Source: Silene latifolia
Lineage: Eukaryota; Streptophyta; Magnoliopsida; Caryophyllales; Caryophyllaceae
DNA: 64,000 nucleotides
Reading direction: 5' to 3'
NCBI RefSeq assembly: GCF_048544455.1
Contig: NC_133536.1
Span: 28,274,152-28,338,151 of the forward strand
Part shown: piece by piece, positions 53,934 through 64,000 of the stretch
How the letters are laid out: each line of letters starts with the position of its first letter
Position numbering within the stretch: position 1 is the stretch's first letter
The notes under the pieces: generated by a model
Told to the model about the DNA's origin: nothing
The model's input: the letters and a program-made list of their open reading frames with translations, nothing else
Databases searched by the model: none
Made by a program: the position numbers and the translations under genes

Positions 53934-56010
53934 TTTTTTTTTTAATAAAATGTAAGTATTATATCAAAAGAAAGCGTAACCATACAATGAAACGGGTTTG
54001 ATAGTCATGACGACAATCCAACCCAGCTTCACAAAGCAACCAACTGAGCCCAGACAAGACGGCCCAACTGTGAAAGAAACAACAACAACAAAATACAACA
54101 CAACAAAATCAGATCAAAAATTAGAATTTTGTTGTCCCAAACCCTAAAACCCCGTCACTCTTTCTTCCTCCTTCTCCTGTGATCTCCTGCAATAATAACC
54201 TGTCATAAGCATCTCCCTAACAACCCCTCAAGCCACAAAGCATCGCTTCTAACCAAATATCCCTTGCCCAGACCTCGAAATCGCATTTTTAGCTCATCCA
54301 CAATAATTCGAGCAGTGTGGATTGGTCGGATAAGAACAAGGTCATGTCTGATCCTGTTTCTCTTTTGCCAAATGTTATAGAGACAAGAATTGATTGCAGC
54401 ATCAAGGACCCCTAATTGAAGGGGGTTACTTGTTCTCGCAAGCCGCCAATCGATCCAATTGGATTCAGGCCAAGGAACCCCAACCCACTTTCCGACAGCA
54501 GTTATGATGATTTTTCTATAAGGACAAGCAAAGAATAAGTGTCCCAAGCTTTCGTCGAATCCTCCACAAATGCAGTAGGTAATGTCATCAGTTATCCCCA
54601 ATTTGAAAAGTTTTTCCTTTGTATTCATGTTTCCATGATGATAAACCCAAGCTATAAAGCTATGCTTCGGTACAGTCCATTTATTCCACACAAGGTTATG
54701 CCATTGTACGTCAACTTCCCTATTTCGAAGAAAGTTATAGCCTTTACTTACAGTGTACCCCATATGATCTTGAGTTGTCCATAAATGTTGTTGATAAGCC
54801 TGTTGTAGCTCTATTTTGACCTGACAGACCTTCCTCCAGTACCATGAGGTGTTAGCATTGGGGGAGTAGTCCTGCCAGTTAGCGCCTTTCAGATAAATGT
54901 GTCCAACCCATTTGACCCATAGAGAATCTGGTTTTGCAGTAATCCACCAAACTAGCTTCCCCACTGCTGCCTTGTTCCAAATATCATCTTTTTTTAGCCC
55001 TAAGCCCCCCTCTTTCTTTGGCCTACACACTTTATCCCATGACACAGGAGAAGATCTCATAAAGTCAACTCCCCCATCCCAGAGGAAATTTTTGCACAGT
55101 TGTTCAATTATGTGGATGACCCCATTGGGAAGAATAAACATTTGTGCCCAATAACAATGAAGAGTCTTAAAAACCGCCCTTACCAGAACCAATCTCCCAG
55201 CATAGGACAATTTCCGTGCCCCCAGAATTCTGATCCTATTGATTATTTTATCAACAAGAGGTCTGCAATCCTTGGCTGTGAGTCTAGAAGTTTTAATAGG
55301 CACCCCTAAATACCTAAAAGGTAGATTACCCTCCACTAGGCCAGAAATTTGAAGGATGTCATGCTTTAGGGATTACTGGACTTCATGAAAATAAACATTA
55401 GACTTCCCCTTACTCATTTTGAGGCCTAAAGCAGCTGAGAAAGTAGAGAAAGTCCTTAGGATGATCATCATAGAAGGGGCATCTCCTTTACTAAAGAACA
55501 GAAGGTCATCTGCAAACATTAGATGGGATAACTTCATTGGCTTGCAAAGGGGATGAAATTTAAAGTTCAGGCTCTCTGTTGAACAACTAAGCAATCTAGA
55601 CAAATATTCCATGCAAATAGTAAATAAGAGAGGGGATAAGGGATCCCCCTGCCTGAGTCCTCTTTGGCCCTTAAAGAAGCCAAGCATATTTCCATTAATA
55701 TTGAGAGAATAGCTAGCAGTAGTGACACATGTCATAATCCACCCTCTGAAAACTTCAGGGAAATTAAGGTAAAAGAGCATCTGATCCAAAAAAATCCCAC
55801 TCTATGGTATCATAAGCCTTCTGTAGATCCATCTTGATCATACATCTAGGAGAGACAACCTATTTTTCATACATTCTGATAATATCTTGACATATGAGGA
55901 TGTTCTCCATTATACACCTGCCCGGTATAAAGCCACCTTGATTCTGAGAGATAAGATCAGGTAGAACCAGAGCCAGTCTATTGCAAAGTCCAGGATATTT
56001 AAGGACTACG
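53934..56010 (-). mobile_element. 5'-truncated LINE, minus strand
   Basis: Poly(T) at 53934-53943 is the A-tail. A 3' untranslated region of about 260 bp precedes the ORF2 C-terminus at 54203. The upstream end falls near 56010, within RT. I could not find convincing target duplications, so the 5' limit is approximate. Confidence 0.8.
54203..56008 (-). pseudogene. LINE ORF2 fragment: RT plus zf-RVT
   Basis: From right to left: [16 protein letters not shown] and KMDLQKAYDTIEWDF (RT blocks, near 55935 and 55825), then RGLRQGDPLSPLLFTICMEY and the catalytic LMFADDLLFFSKG (near 55510). ORF2 connector sequence FRYLGVPI...LSYAGRLVLV follows. A zf-RVT region reads WNKWTVPKHSFIAWVYHHGN to CICGGFDESLGHLFFACP. 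Lesions: a TAG after RMYEK, a shift in a T run near 55790, and a TAA at 55373. No RNase H follows, unlike the LINE at 10013. Endonuclease is lost by truncation. Confidence 0.88.
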
Positions 56011-57027
56011 TTGACCGACCATGTTGACCAAGAGAAACCTTATGGAGGATTGGGTGAAGGACCAGACTTGCCACACGAACCTTATAGGATTGTATACTCA
56101 ATCTAGCAGAGGCTACTCGGCCGAGTATCCTCTATACTCGACCAATTATAGCCTACTCGGCCGAGTACGCCAGTGCTCGACCGAGTACGGCTGCGGTGAC
56201 GCGTTAATATAAAACGCAAGTTCGCGAGATTCATTTCATTTCCCATTTCTTCGACAGTTCCTCTTCTCTAACCCTAGCCTACCTCCCTCTCCTATCACCC
56301 CATCTCTACACACTCTCATGTATATAGCCTAAACCTCCACCATGGGAAAGATGAGATTCGCTTAGGAAGGTTTCGTGCGTGGTTGTCGTCCGTGTCGTCG
56401 TCGATGCACGTTATTAGGTAAGTCTCTGCCTAGTGTCTCTTTTGGGTAGATTATTGAGGATAGTTGTGTAATAGGTGGTGGTTATCGTTGTAGGATGCAT
56501 ATTGGAGTCTTGCTTTGCTGTGTATAGATGTCTTTCATGGTTTGCGACGAGGTAGGGTTTCTCCTACTCAGTACTGTTAATCATTGTGTTAGTTTTGTAA
56601 CTATTGTTATCTGCTGATCATCGGAGGATGGGTTTTGTGGTGACGGTGTTGGTGTGGTTGTATTGTGACGGTTGAGGTGTTGTGATAGCTGTGATGCTGT
56701 GTGTGTGTGTGTGTGTGTTTGATTGTGGTGGAGTCACTTGTGGGAGTGGCTTCACACCCTAGTTCGCCCTCCGTGGAACCCGTCACGGGAGGGGATGTGC
56801 ACATTAAGGGACAGGGATTGTTAGTTACTCGTTGAGAGCTGGACTAGGTGGGATCGGATACTGCCACCCACTAGCGGCGAGGATTACCTGTTGCGATGGG
56901 TAATCTGGCAGGACTACACACTTCGGTGTGTAGTTGGTTACTGTGTGAGATCGGGAGACCGGGGATGGAGGATTATCAGCTGGTTACCCTGTTTGTTTGC
57001 CTTTTTGTTGGTTAGTCAGTACTGACC
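56011..57027 (+). other. LTR-like stretch with TACTCGGCCGAGTA palindromes
   Basis: At 56110-56190 there are perfect or near palindromes CTACTCGGCCGAGTA (twice) and variants CTCGACCGAGTACGG. Then comes TTAATATAAAACGC and a pyrimidine-rich leader. GC-richer DNA to 57027 includes a short hairpin CTACACACTTCGGTGTGTAG (56914-56933) and a (GT)n run at 56698-56719. It resembles an LTR and leader of another gypsy family, interrupted by the LINE on one side and the next gypsy element on the other. No coding region. Confidence 0.4.
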
Positions 57028-59615
57028 TGTGGACAGCGGGCCGCCCACGGGGGCGCTTGGTTGAGAAACGAGGGACAAGCGTTTGCATTTTGTATGGAGT
57101 CGCCACCAATTTTTATGGGAAATTGGAACCGTTCGAATACCTCGTGTCATGTCAAGACACAAAGTAGTGACATGAACACTAAGCAATCGTTACCCTTAGC
57201 ATTCTATGTCTAGAATGACTCTCGCGGATGCCAATGAACACGGGTGCTCACGGAGATCTGGAGTAAGGGGTGAGGGTACGTATTAGGAAGCTCTTTTGAT
57301 CGAACACCTAATCCCGCCCGCCTCGATAGCGGCCTCTACTAATGATTAGGGAGTTTATTCGTACTTGATATATCGTCGGCTATATGCATGCAATGCAACA
57401 TCCATAGATTAATCCTAACATGTGAGAATTTAACTAAGTCGGTTGACACGTAATTAGCAAACAATTGGGTCAAAGTAGGATTTAATGCTCATTTACATGT
57501 GAAAGCATACAAGCAATGAATACAATAATGAAAATTACAATAATTACATTGGAATAGGCGATTTATGTCGAAAATACCTTTAAAACGGATGGTTTGAGAA
57601 AAAGGGAATAAAAGAAATAAAAGAAATAAAAGAAATTAATTAACGAATTGAAATTAGCGATATTACGAATATTAGTTGAATTAATACGTAAACTAACTAA
57701 ACTACGTCAAGGCAGAAAGGAGTTCAGGGACAGAAATCACCCTGGAACAGGCGCAGCAGGCACTGCGCCCTTTGGAAGAGGCGCAGCAGTTGCCGCGTCT
57801 GTTCCAAGGGTGAGTTCTGGGCCGTGGCGAACGCAAAACCGTTAATGTTAATTGGTGATTTTAATGGTTGATTAAATTATTTGACTCGGATGAAAGTGAT
57901 TAATGGATTAATTACATGCGATTAAAGTCATAAAAACAGTAAAACATGAATGAGACGGAAACAAACGGATTAATTATGTGAAGGGTCGATGTTAATGAAT
58001 AATTAATAAAACTAACTAATTAAACTAATTAATTACTAAATATGATGGATACGAAGGATTAATGAATGCAAATATATCAACAATGAATCCCAGAAACTCA
58101 ATATGATGAAATTGAACTTCTAAAACTCGGATTGAACATTAATGACGAAAACCCGCGAATATTGGTTATAAGGGATTTAAGTCGGATTTATGACAATTAA
58201 AACATGTGAATGATGAATGAATAATATACATATGATTTATAAATTATCGTGATGAAAGAAATAACAGACGAACAAAAGAAAAGAAATATTTTTGATACGA
58301 ATTACAGAGGACGGAGGAAGAAGAAAAGAAGCAGGAACTGCGGCAGCCTCACGAAGAGGCGCAGCAGGTGCTGCGCTCCTTTGAAGAGGCGCAGCGATTC
58401 TTTCGTCTTTTCTCGACGTCTGTCTCTCTGGAAATCCGTAAAAAAGAGTTTTAAAGACGGTTTTAGAAATCGGTTTTAATGAGGTACTTTCGACGTGAAT
58501 CTTACAATGATGATTACAATAAAATAAATAACAATAAATAAAATAAGGATTATTACACCCTCAGACTTACATGTTGACGGAACGAGATGAACTAAGAAAA
58601 TCGATTAGTGAATGCTCGACGCGAATGCAATGAAAGAGTGCCCTCGTAAGAGGAAAACGATTTAACAAGTTGATTAATTAGATTGATTGAGTGTAGTGGT
58701 CAAATTGGTCGGTCATGCAACGGAGAGGCTGGTACCCGGAAGGATCCGAGCTTACGTGGTCGAAGGTTCAAGCACGTAGGCGCCAATTAGTAAGAACAAA
58801 GTCTAGAATGCAAAGGGAGAAGAGAAGGGCCGACACTCGCGTGAGAAATATGAGGAACGAAGGCTCCTATTTATACTAATCACGCGGATGAATTATGGTA
58901 AGACTAGGACGCGGAAGGAAAGATCCGGAAATAACCGACTTAGGTTAAAACACGGAAACTTGGACAAAAAGAAAACCCTGGGAAAAGGCGCAGCAGGCAC
59001 TGCGTCCCTTGGAAGAGGCGCAGCACCTGCTGCGTCCTTTCACGGGTAGGTTCCTCTGCGCGTAGAAAACGCTTTTGACAGCCTGTCGTATTTTAGGCAT
59101 AACTTCCTCTACAAGACTCGGAATAAGGTGATTTCGGTGGCGTTGGAAAGCTAAGAAAGAGATCTAGAACTTTCTGTGAAATAGGCCTGACCCAAAAAAG
59201 TGGTTATGACCTCGTAAAACGGGCCTAAAGTTCGGGTTGTCATTTTAACTAAATGAAATGCACATTTTGCAATGTAAACTTTAAGTTTAGACCAAAGAAG
59301 TGACATGGGACTCAAAATGAGATATAATCTCAACATTTTATGACATCCTAACCTTAGGTAGACAAGCACATTGCTTTGACTCGGGATTTGACGGTTTTAG
59401 GAAATGGAGACGGTTTTTGACCCGGACTCCGAATGTACTCTAATTACTGCCAAAACGACCGTATCGGGACGTAGATGACAACTAAGAGGTTGACATTAAT
59501 ATTTGAGCAATCACTTGACGATAATCTTACGAACTGTCACAAATCGTTCCGCATACCAAACATGCGGCCCAATCATCACCGGGTGGTTTGCGAGGGTGCG
59601 AAACGAGGTGTCTCT
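57028..59615 (-). repeat. 3' LTR (element orientation) of the second Tat element
   Basis: About 2.59 kb, aligned along its length with 27957-30396 but clearly diverged. Palindrome sites lie at 57746-57806, 58337-58410 and 58980-59044, and a TATA box at 58867-58875. The segment 59090-59380 differs most from the other LTRs. The element-start end reads AGAGACACC instead of TGTAGATACC, so the terminus has decayed. Confidence 0.85.
58867..58875 (-). promoter_or_regulatory. TATA box of the second Tat LTR
   Basis: TATAAATAG on the minus strand within ATTAGTATAAATAGGAGCC, the third conserved copy. Confidence 0.72.
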
Positions 59616-59628
59616 GAGCCCCACTTTG
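59616..59628 (-). promoter_or_regulatory. Polypurine tract of the second Tat element
   Basis: Minus strand AAAGTGGGGCTC next to the LTR, one G shorter than in the 19.6-kb element. Confidence 0.7.
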
Positions 59629-59930
59629 ACCGAGGCTTGGACAAGGCGAAAGTCAAAGTATAGCCATCAGGTCAATCGAAGATTACAACCTGACGACTAT
59701 GGCGACGCGAGGCGGTTTAAGGGGTCTGAACCAAGGACCTATCGTCGGGAACATTTTAGAGTCTGTCGACTTCCGGGGAGGGTCGTTTAAAGTCCATTAG
59801 ACTACGTAAGGAAGCTCGCCAGCCATAAGAAGAAACCATACCTGAGATACCCCTGGGTGAAACGGGACTGAAGACGCTTCGGCAAAACTCTTTGATCTGA
59901 AGATAACTTGGTGTCTGAAGGCATTAGGGG
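59629..59930. other. Conserved 3' untranslated block shared with the 19.6-kb element
   Basis: Nearly identical to 30410-30640 (for example GCGAAAGTCAAAGTATAGCC and ATCGTCGGGAACATTTTAG). The plus-strand frames here are not protein-like. Confidence 0.7.
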
Positions 59931-60376
59931 GTCACAGGGATTCTGAAGAAACTTCTTAACACTTCCGAAGGCTAACTCTGAAGGCTATCTCCCTCTAACG
60001 GGAAGGCTGAAGGATAATTCTCCCTAAAGGGAAGGCTGAAGGATACTTCTCTCTAAAGGACCGAAAGGGGACTTAACTGGGGGGAATCTGAAGGTTATTG
60101 AAAGGATTATTCTTGAAGTGTCTGAAGAAATAAAGGATTATCTGAAGGGAGGAAGGCTGAAGGAAGGATTATCCTGAAGGGGATATCTAAGGGTTATCTG
60201 AAAAATCAAGGTAAGTTTCTGAAAGGTATGAAGGGATAATGGATTATGTGAAGGTTATCTGAAGGGATTATTCTGAAAGATATCTAAAGGATCTAAAAGA
60301 TCTAAAGGTTTATCCTGAAAGGGTTACCTAAAGGTATGAAGGTCTATCCTGAAAAGGGTTACCTAAAGGTATGAAG
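59931..60376. repeat. Degenerate CTGAAGG/CTAAAGG array
   Basis: Dozens of imperfect copies of GGCTGAAGGAT, TATCTGAAGG and CCTAAAGG with a loose period of about 20 bp. Same position relative to the polypurine tract as 30640-30900. Confidence 0.75.
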
Positions 60377-60384
60377 GATCGCCT

Positions 60385-60500
60385 GGGGGTATCTGCCTGT
60401 TTCTGTCCTCAAGCAAACTCTCACTGGGTGAGTAAAACGATGACTTTGGGGAATCTGCCTGTTTCTGTCCTCAAGCAAACTCTCGTTGGGTGAGCAATAC
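60385..60500. repeat. Tandem duplication of about 60 bp
   Basis: ATCTGCCTGTTTCTGTCCTC-AAGCAAACTCTC occurs twice, 60 bp apart. It accounts for the 118-codon minus-strand frame in this part. Confidence 0.88.
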
Positions 60501-62804
60501 TGCAAAATACATGCTACTGGACATAACAATTTGAGCAATCTTTTGCAAAATATCTCATTGGGAGAATGGAGACTTGAGCGAAGCCCCCAGTTAGAGCGAG
60601 CACTGCTTCTGATACTCACCTGCATGGTTAGTAGCCACACAAGAATGCAATCTAATATGTGCACGTAAGCAATTATCCCATGGACCTCGAATGAGGAAAC
60701 ACATAGGTTTTGCAAAAGTCGTTTCTTTTTAAAAGTTGTTTAAAACTTGTTCAAAGAAGTTTGTCGTTTGTAATGCGTTATGCATATTCAATGGGCTTTA
60801 GACATAGGACTGACGCGACGTAGACCTTATGCGGACGCGACGCGAAATGTAGACTTAGGTTTGACTGATGCGACACTAACTTAGATTTGACGCGACACAG
60901 GGATGACTTTGACAGACTTTGCCTAAGCATGCGCAACCCCTAGACAAGTGTGGGTGACAATGCGTATCAGTTCCAAAGGTAGAAGAATTGCAAGAATGAT
61001 GAAGGCATATAAAGGTAAGGCATGAGCCATGGACCATTTGTCTAACAGGACTTCTTTCACCACCGTTTGCTGTAAAAGAGACCCCTCTTGAGGCACGATG
61101 ACTTGGAGAATCGATCTAAGACCTTTGTCATTGTCCGGACTGAGTACCAGCTAGACTTAGAGGAATAAAGGAAGGGTGGCTTCTTGGAAGAGAAGCCCCC
61201 AGGATGAGAAGATGACTCTGGACTTTGGTAAAAAAAGGGGTGGGCGACAATAAGGAGCCCCCAGTATAGAGGTGTTGGTCGAGGAAGGGATGTTAATTGA
61301 GGTTGGAAGGTTTGAAAATGGGGATGGTTGTGGTGGTTGATAATTGAGGTGGTTGATGGGATGGTTGTGTCCTTGAGGACTGCCTACGTATTCACGTAAA
61401 GTGAAATCAAACCAGATCGTAGTTCAAGTGTGTGCCTAAGCTATGTTGTTAGGACCTTAAAGTGCAGGGGTCACAAGGGTAATATTCCTTTGGTGACTCG
61501 AAGAATCGATTTGAGATAACTCCCTCTGATCATAGACCAAAGAGGTATAAGTACGTTTGTAAAAATTTCCTTGTCATGTGAGCACACTTAGTGGACCCTA
61601 AGGATGAATATGGGTATGTCCCGTTCTAGGTAGCAAAGTATTGAAGACTCCGTGTTTGGGTCAAGGTGAAACTGGATTGGATATTTGGAATGTGGAGCTC
61701 GGTAATAAGAGGCTTTGATAAACAAATCTCTGGAGCTTGATTTTGTGGAGTTAAGGCTTGATGGGATTACGGCTTGTAATGTGGCTTGGAAATGGAGTCT
61801 CTTGGCTTGATGTAGCCTGAGCACATAAAGGTAGGTTAAAATGACGTGGGTTCAAGTTTCCATGTCTTGGCCCTAAAGGATGGGTATACTTGACGAGCTT
61901 GAGAGGATTCTCAAAATTCCTAACTATCTCCCCATAACGGTCTCGAGAAGGACTTAGGGTGTGTGATGTGTGAAAGGCTAAGTAAGGGTGCTAGCTGACC
62001 ATCTTGATTGGTATCTTGATTCAGCAGTATTCTGTTCAGCATTTGATTCCAGGCTTGTTCTTGATTTGGACTCAGATTCTTGGTTTGGAATATATTTCGG
62101 ATTTTGCTCGGATTCTTGATTCGGGTTTTTGAGAATGACTTTAACTTTGGATATCGACATGCTTGATTGAACCTTCTTCTTTCGACTCCTTTGTGTTGGA
62201 TCATGGTCATAATTGTGGCCTTCGATATTGATTGAGCCTTTGGCTTTGATCATGGCTCGTATCGTCTTGGATTTGCTTGTTACCATGGATTTGGGTCAGA
62301 CTAGCACCTTTTGATGTGAAACGGGTTGGTCTTTAGCAACACGGGTTGTTTATTGTGGGAAATGGGCTTGCCTTCCGTCATGGGTCATTAACAAGGGAGA
62401 CGGTTTGGATTCGTCCTAGAATCTCTAGAGATATGCTCGTCTACACTGGGTTATATTGTGGTTTCTATTGCCAGACATGGAATAGGTAAAGAAAGAACAC
62501 GGAGTTTCAGGTCCTCTACAACTTGGAATGGAACATCATCTAAGTGTACTCACATTGACTGACATGCGTTGTTGTTGTCATTTTTAAAATGTCTCAAATC
62601 AATTCTTGTTGTCCCAGGAAATGGGTAAAGGAAGAGATATGATAGAATACGTGGAGTGAAAATTGTACTTTTATTGAAATGAATAACGAATGTATTTAAC
62701 ATAGATATGAGAAGACAGGTGACTCGTGGGACAGCCCCCAGGTTGTCACTAGAAACGGAAATGGACACAAAGAAAGTTACTAGAACAAATATGAGATAGA
62801 AAGC
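60501..62804. other. Long non-coding region downstream of Gag
   Basis: No protein domain in any frame. Motif AGCCCCCAG recurs at about 60582, 61191, 61255 and 62731. GACGCGAC words repeat at 60810-60900. The stretch 61370-61440 matches the pol-distal region of the 19.6-kb element. The minus-strand frames at 62286-61920 are low-complexity S/K/N-rich. Confidence 0.5.
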
Positions 62805-64000
62805 CTAAAACTCGGACTCGGACTCGGACTTTGACTCGATCCTAGAACTAGACTCGTAATCATCGGCCCACGCTTGAACATTTTCCCTTCCAGCAACTGG
62901 CTTTGGCATTTGGTTTTGAGCATTCACCCATTTGAGCACCCCGTCCTCATTATTGGGAACGTTGGAAGGATAACAGTCAAGAAGAGTTTCTTGATAAGTG
63001 GTATATCCATGAGGATTGCCTAAGCTACCTTGTGGGTTAAAGGTTGAGAGGGACAACCTCCCGCTTTCGATCATATCCTGAATGACATGTTTTAATTTGT
63101 AACATTTCTCTGTATCATGCCCTTTGCCTCCATGGTATTTGCAGTAGGAATTCCCATCCCAGAACTTGGATTTCTTTTCGGGGTCAGGTGTAGGACCGAT
63201 TGGCTTCAACATTCGTTGCTCCATGAGTCTCTGAAGGGCATCGGCGTATGTAATACCAATGTTGGTAAATTTCCTGGGTGGTGTATCCTTCTTGTCAAAA
63301 GCCTTTGTGAATAACCCTGGAGAATTGCTAGGTTTCTTTGACGAAGGATCCATGAGGATGCCTTTATTGATCTTGATTCCCGGATAAGAAGAACTAAGAA
63401 TAGATTGTCTACTTATTGCTTTCTCCTTAGGACTGTCAAATTGAGGGTTTGTCTGGACACTTTTCATTTTGAGAGGTTGGGCATCAAGCTTCTTACCCGT
63501 TTCGGCGAGCAGGTTTTCTATGTTGGAAAGTCGAGAGTTTAGAGTATCAATAGCTCCCTCTATTTTGGAGAATTTATTGTCAAAGGCCCTGGAAAGCATG
63601 AGCATTCCATCTTGGATATCTCCGTCTTCGAGGACATTGATTTCTTTATCATCATGAGGATCGAGGAGATGAGAACAGTCTAGAGATGACTCTTCGTCAT
63701 GTTTAATGATATTGGACCCAAGAGGGTCGGTCTTCTTGGATTTCTTGGCGGAAGGTGGCACAGGAAGCTTGCGATCCTCGATCATATCCTGAATAATATG
63801 CTTTAGACAAAAGCATTCCTCCGTATCGTGTCCCCTACCTTGATGGTACTGACAATATGAATCGCCCTTCCACCTAGGGAATATCTTTTCAGGGTCTGGG
63901 GTTGGACCGATTGGATGAAGTTTTCCCTGGGAAACCAGTCTTCGTAGAGCTACTTCATATGTGGTTCCGAGGTCAACGAATTCCCTATGGGCTCGTCCCG
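62805..64000 (-). CDS. Gag of the second Tat element with duplicated zinc-knuckle module, partial
   Basis: The minus strand is open from the window edge to a TAG at 62805, about 398 codons, 5' end missing. Two copies of one module are in tandem. The upstream copy, cut by nothing, is at about 63975-63765: TYEVALRRLVSQGKLHPIGP, then CQYHQGRGHDTEEC. The second is at about 63260-63060: TYADALQRLMEQRMLKPIGP, then CKYHGGKGHDTEKC. The linker has a coiled-coil-like segment (FSKIEGAIDTLNSRLSNIEN). The frame ends in a SESESE tail instead of continuing into protease. Gag packages RNA into particles; the knuckles bind RNA. The 19.6-kb element has only one such module. Confidence 0.82.
   Translation of the reverse strand, partial: GRAHREFVDLGTTYEVALRRLVSQGKLHPIGPTPDPEKIFPRWKGDSYCQYHQGRGHDTEECFCLKHIIQDMIEDRKLPVPPSAKKSKKTDPLGSNIIKHDEESSLDCSHLLDPHDDKEINVLEDGDIQDGMLMLSRAFDNKFSKIEGAIDTLNSRLSNIENLLAETGKKLDAQPLKMKSVQTNPQFDSPKEKAISRQSILSSSYPGIKINKGILMDPSSKKPSNSPGLFTKAFDKKDTPPRKFTNIGITYADALQRLMEQRMLKPIGPTPDPEKKSKFWDGNSYCKYHGGKGHDTEKCYKLKHVIQDMIESGRLSLSTFNPQGSLGNPHGYTTYQETLLDCYPSNVPNNEDGVLKWVNAQNQMPKPVAGRENVQAWADDYESSSRIESKSESESEF

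Larger units (their letters stand above)
57028..64000 (-). mobile_element. Second Tat-family element, gag-only, cut by the right edge
   Basis: Minus-strand element related to 27957-47574: LTR 57028-59615, polypurine tract at 59616, about 3.2 kb of non-coding DNA, then Gag (62805 onward). No protease, RT, RNase H or integrase lies between Gag and the 3' LTR. The candidate TSD base set TGACC (57023-57027) cannot be checked because the other end is outside. It is probably non-autonomous and mobilised by a full relative. Confidence 0.82.

Noticed and set aside
53934..56010. Target duplication for the second LINE
   Set aside because: No convincing direct repeat found between the flank at 53933 and sequence after 56010.
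60359..60715. 118-codon minus-strand frame
   Set aside because: Mostly the 60-bp tandem duplication read through; no motif.
61920..62286. Two overlapping minus-strand frames (96 and 102 codons)
   Set aside because: Low-complexity K/N/S-rich translations of a non-coding region; not matched in the 19.6-kb element.

Overview
This window is plant nuclear DNA made almost entirely of transposable elements and their nested remains. I see no intact, ordinary host gene. Plant-specific signs are a Cassandra-type solo LTR carrying a 5S-rRNA-like block, a Ty3/gypsy element of the Tat type (two RNase H domains, very long LTRs, antisense genes), Copia elements with initiator-methionine-tRNA primer sites, Helitrons, Tourist, Stowaway, hAT and Mutator-like MITEs, and plant mobile domain-like proteins. 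A eudicot is likely; Caryophyllales (pink-family-like) is only a guess from the style of the Tat element.

Layout. 1-2200: the 5' part of an F-box-like gene running off the left edge, then unassigned DNA. 2200-9060: a Mutator-like MITE, a foldback element built of palindromes, a Tourist-like element, three Helitrons nested in each other, and a Cassandra solo LTR. 9060-17430: a 5'-truncated LINE with a perfect 17-bp target duplication, then a decayed Copia element (11045-17426, TSD AATAT). 17509-20472: a Helitron loaded with MITEs. 20473-26690: further MITEs, a Tourist-like element split by a Helitron, a Kelch-repeat pseudogene and the start of a second decayed Copia.

27957-47574: the centrepiece, a 19.6-kb Tat-type Ty3/gypsy element on the minus strand with 2.44-kb LTRs and TSD AGAGG. 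Its gag-pol is one continuous frame of 2251 codons before the terminal stop, interrupted only by four single nonsense codons. Between pol and the 3' LTR it carries about 7 kb with two spliced genes on the opposite strand. One is an eight-exon plant-mobile-domain gene with two lesions; the other is a two-exon gene that looks intact. The intact gene has a core promoter word (ATTAGTATAAATAG) and an upstream GC-rich palindrome that are also in the LTR promoter.

47580-57027: Copia leader and gag debris, a possible CACTA remnant, a retroposed TPR-domain gene with poly(A) and 14-bp target duplications, a Stowaway, a long-TIR Mutator-like element, a LINE with RT and zf-RVT regions, and an LTR-like stretch with TACTCGGCCGAGTA palindromes. 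57028-64000: a related gypsy element, cut by the right edge. Between its LTR and its gag frame there is no pol; the Gag carries a tandemly duplicated zinc-knuckle module, so it looks like a gag-only, non-autonomous relative of the 19.6-kb element.

All boundaries, duplications and frames were read by eye. Family names come from motifs, not from database searches.
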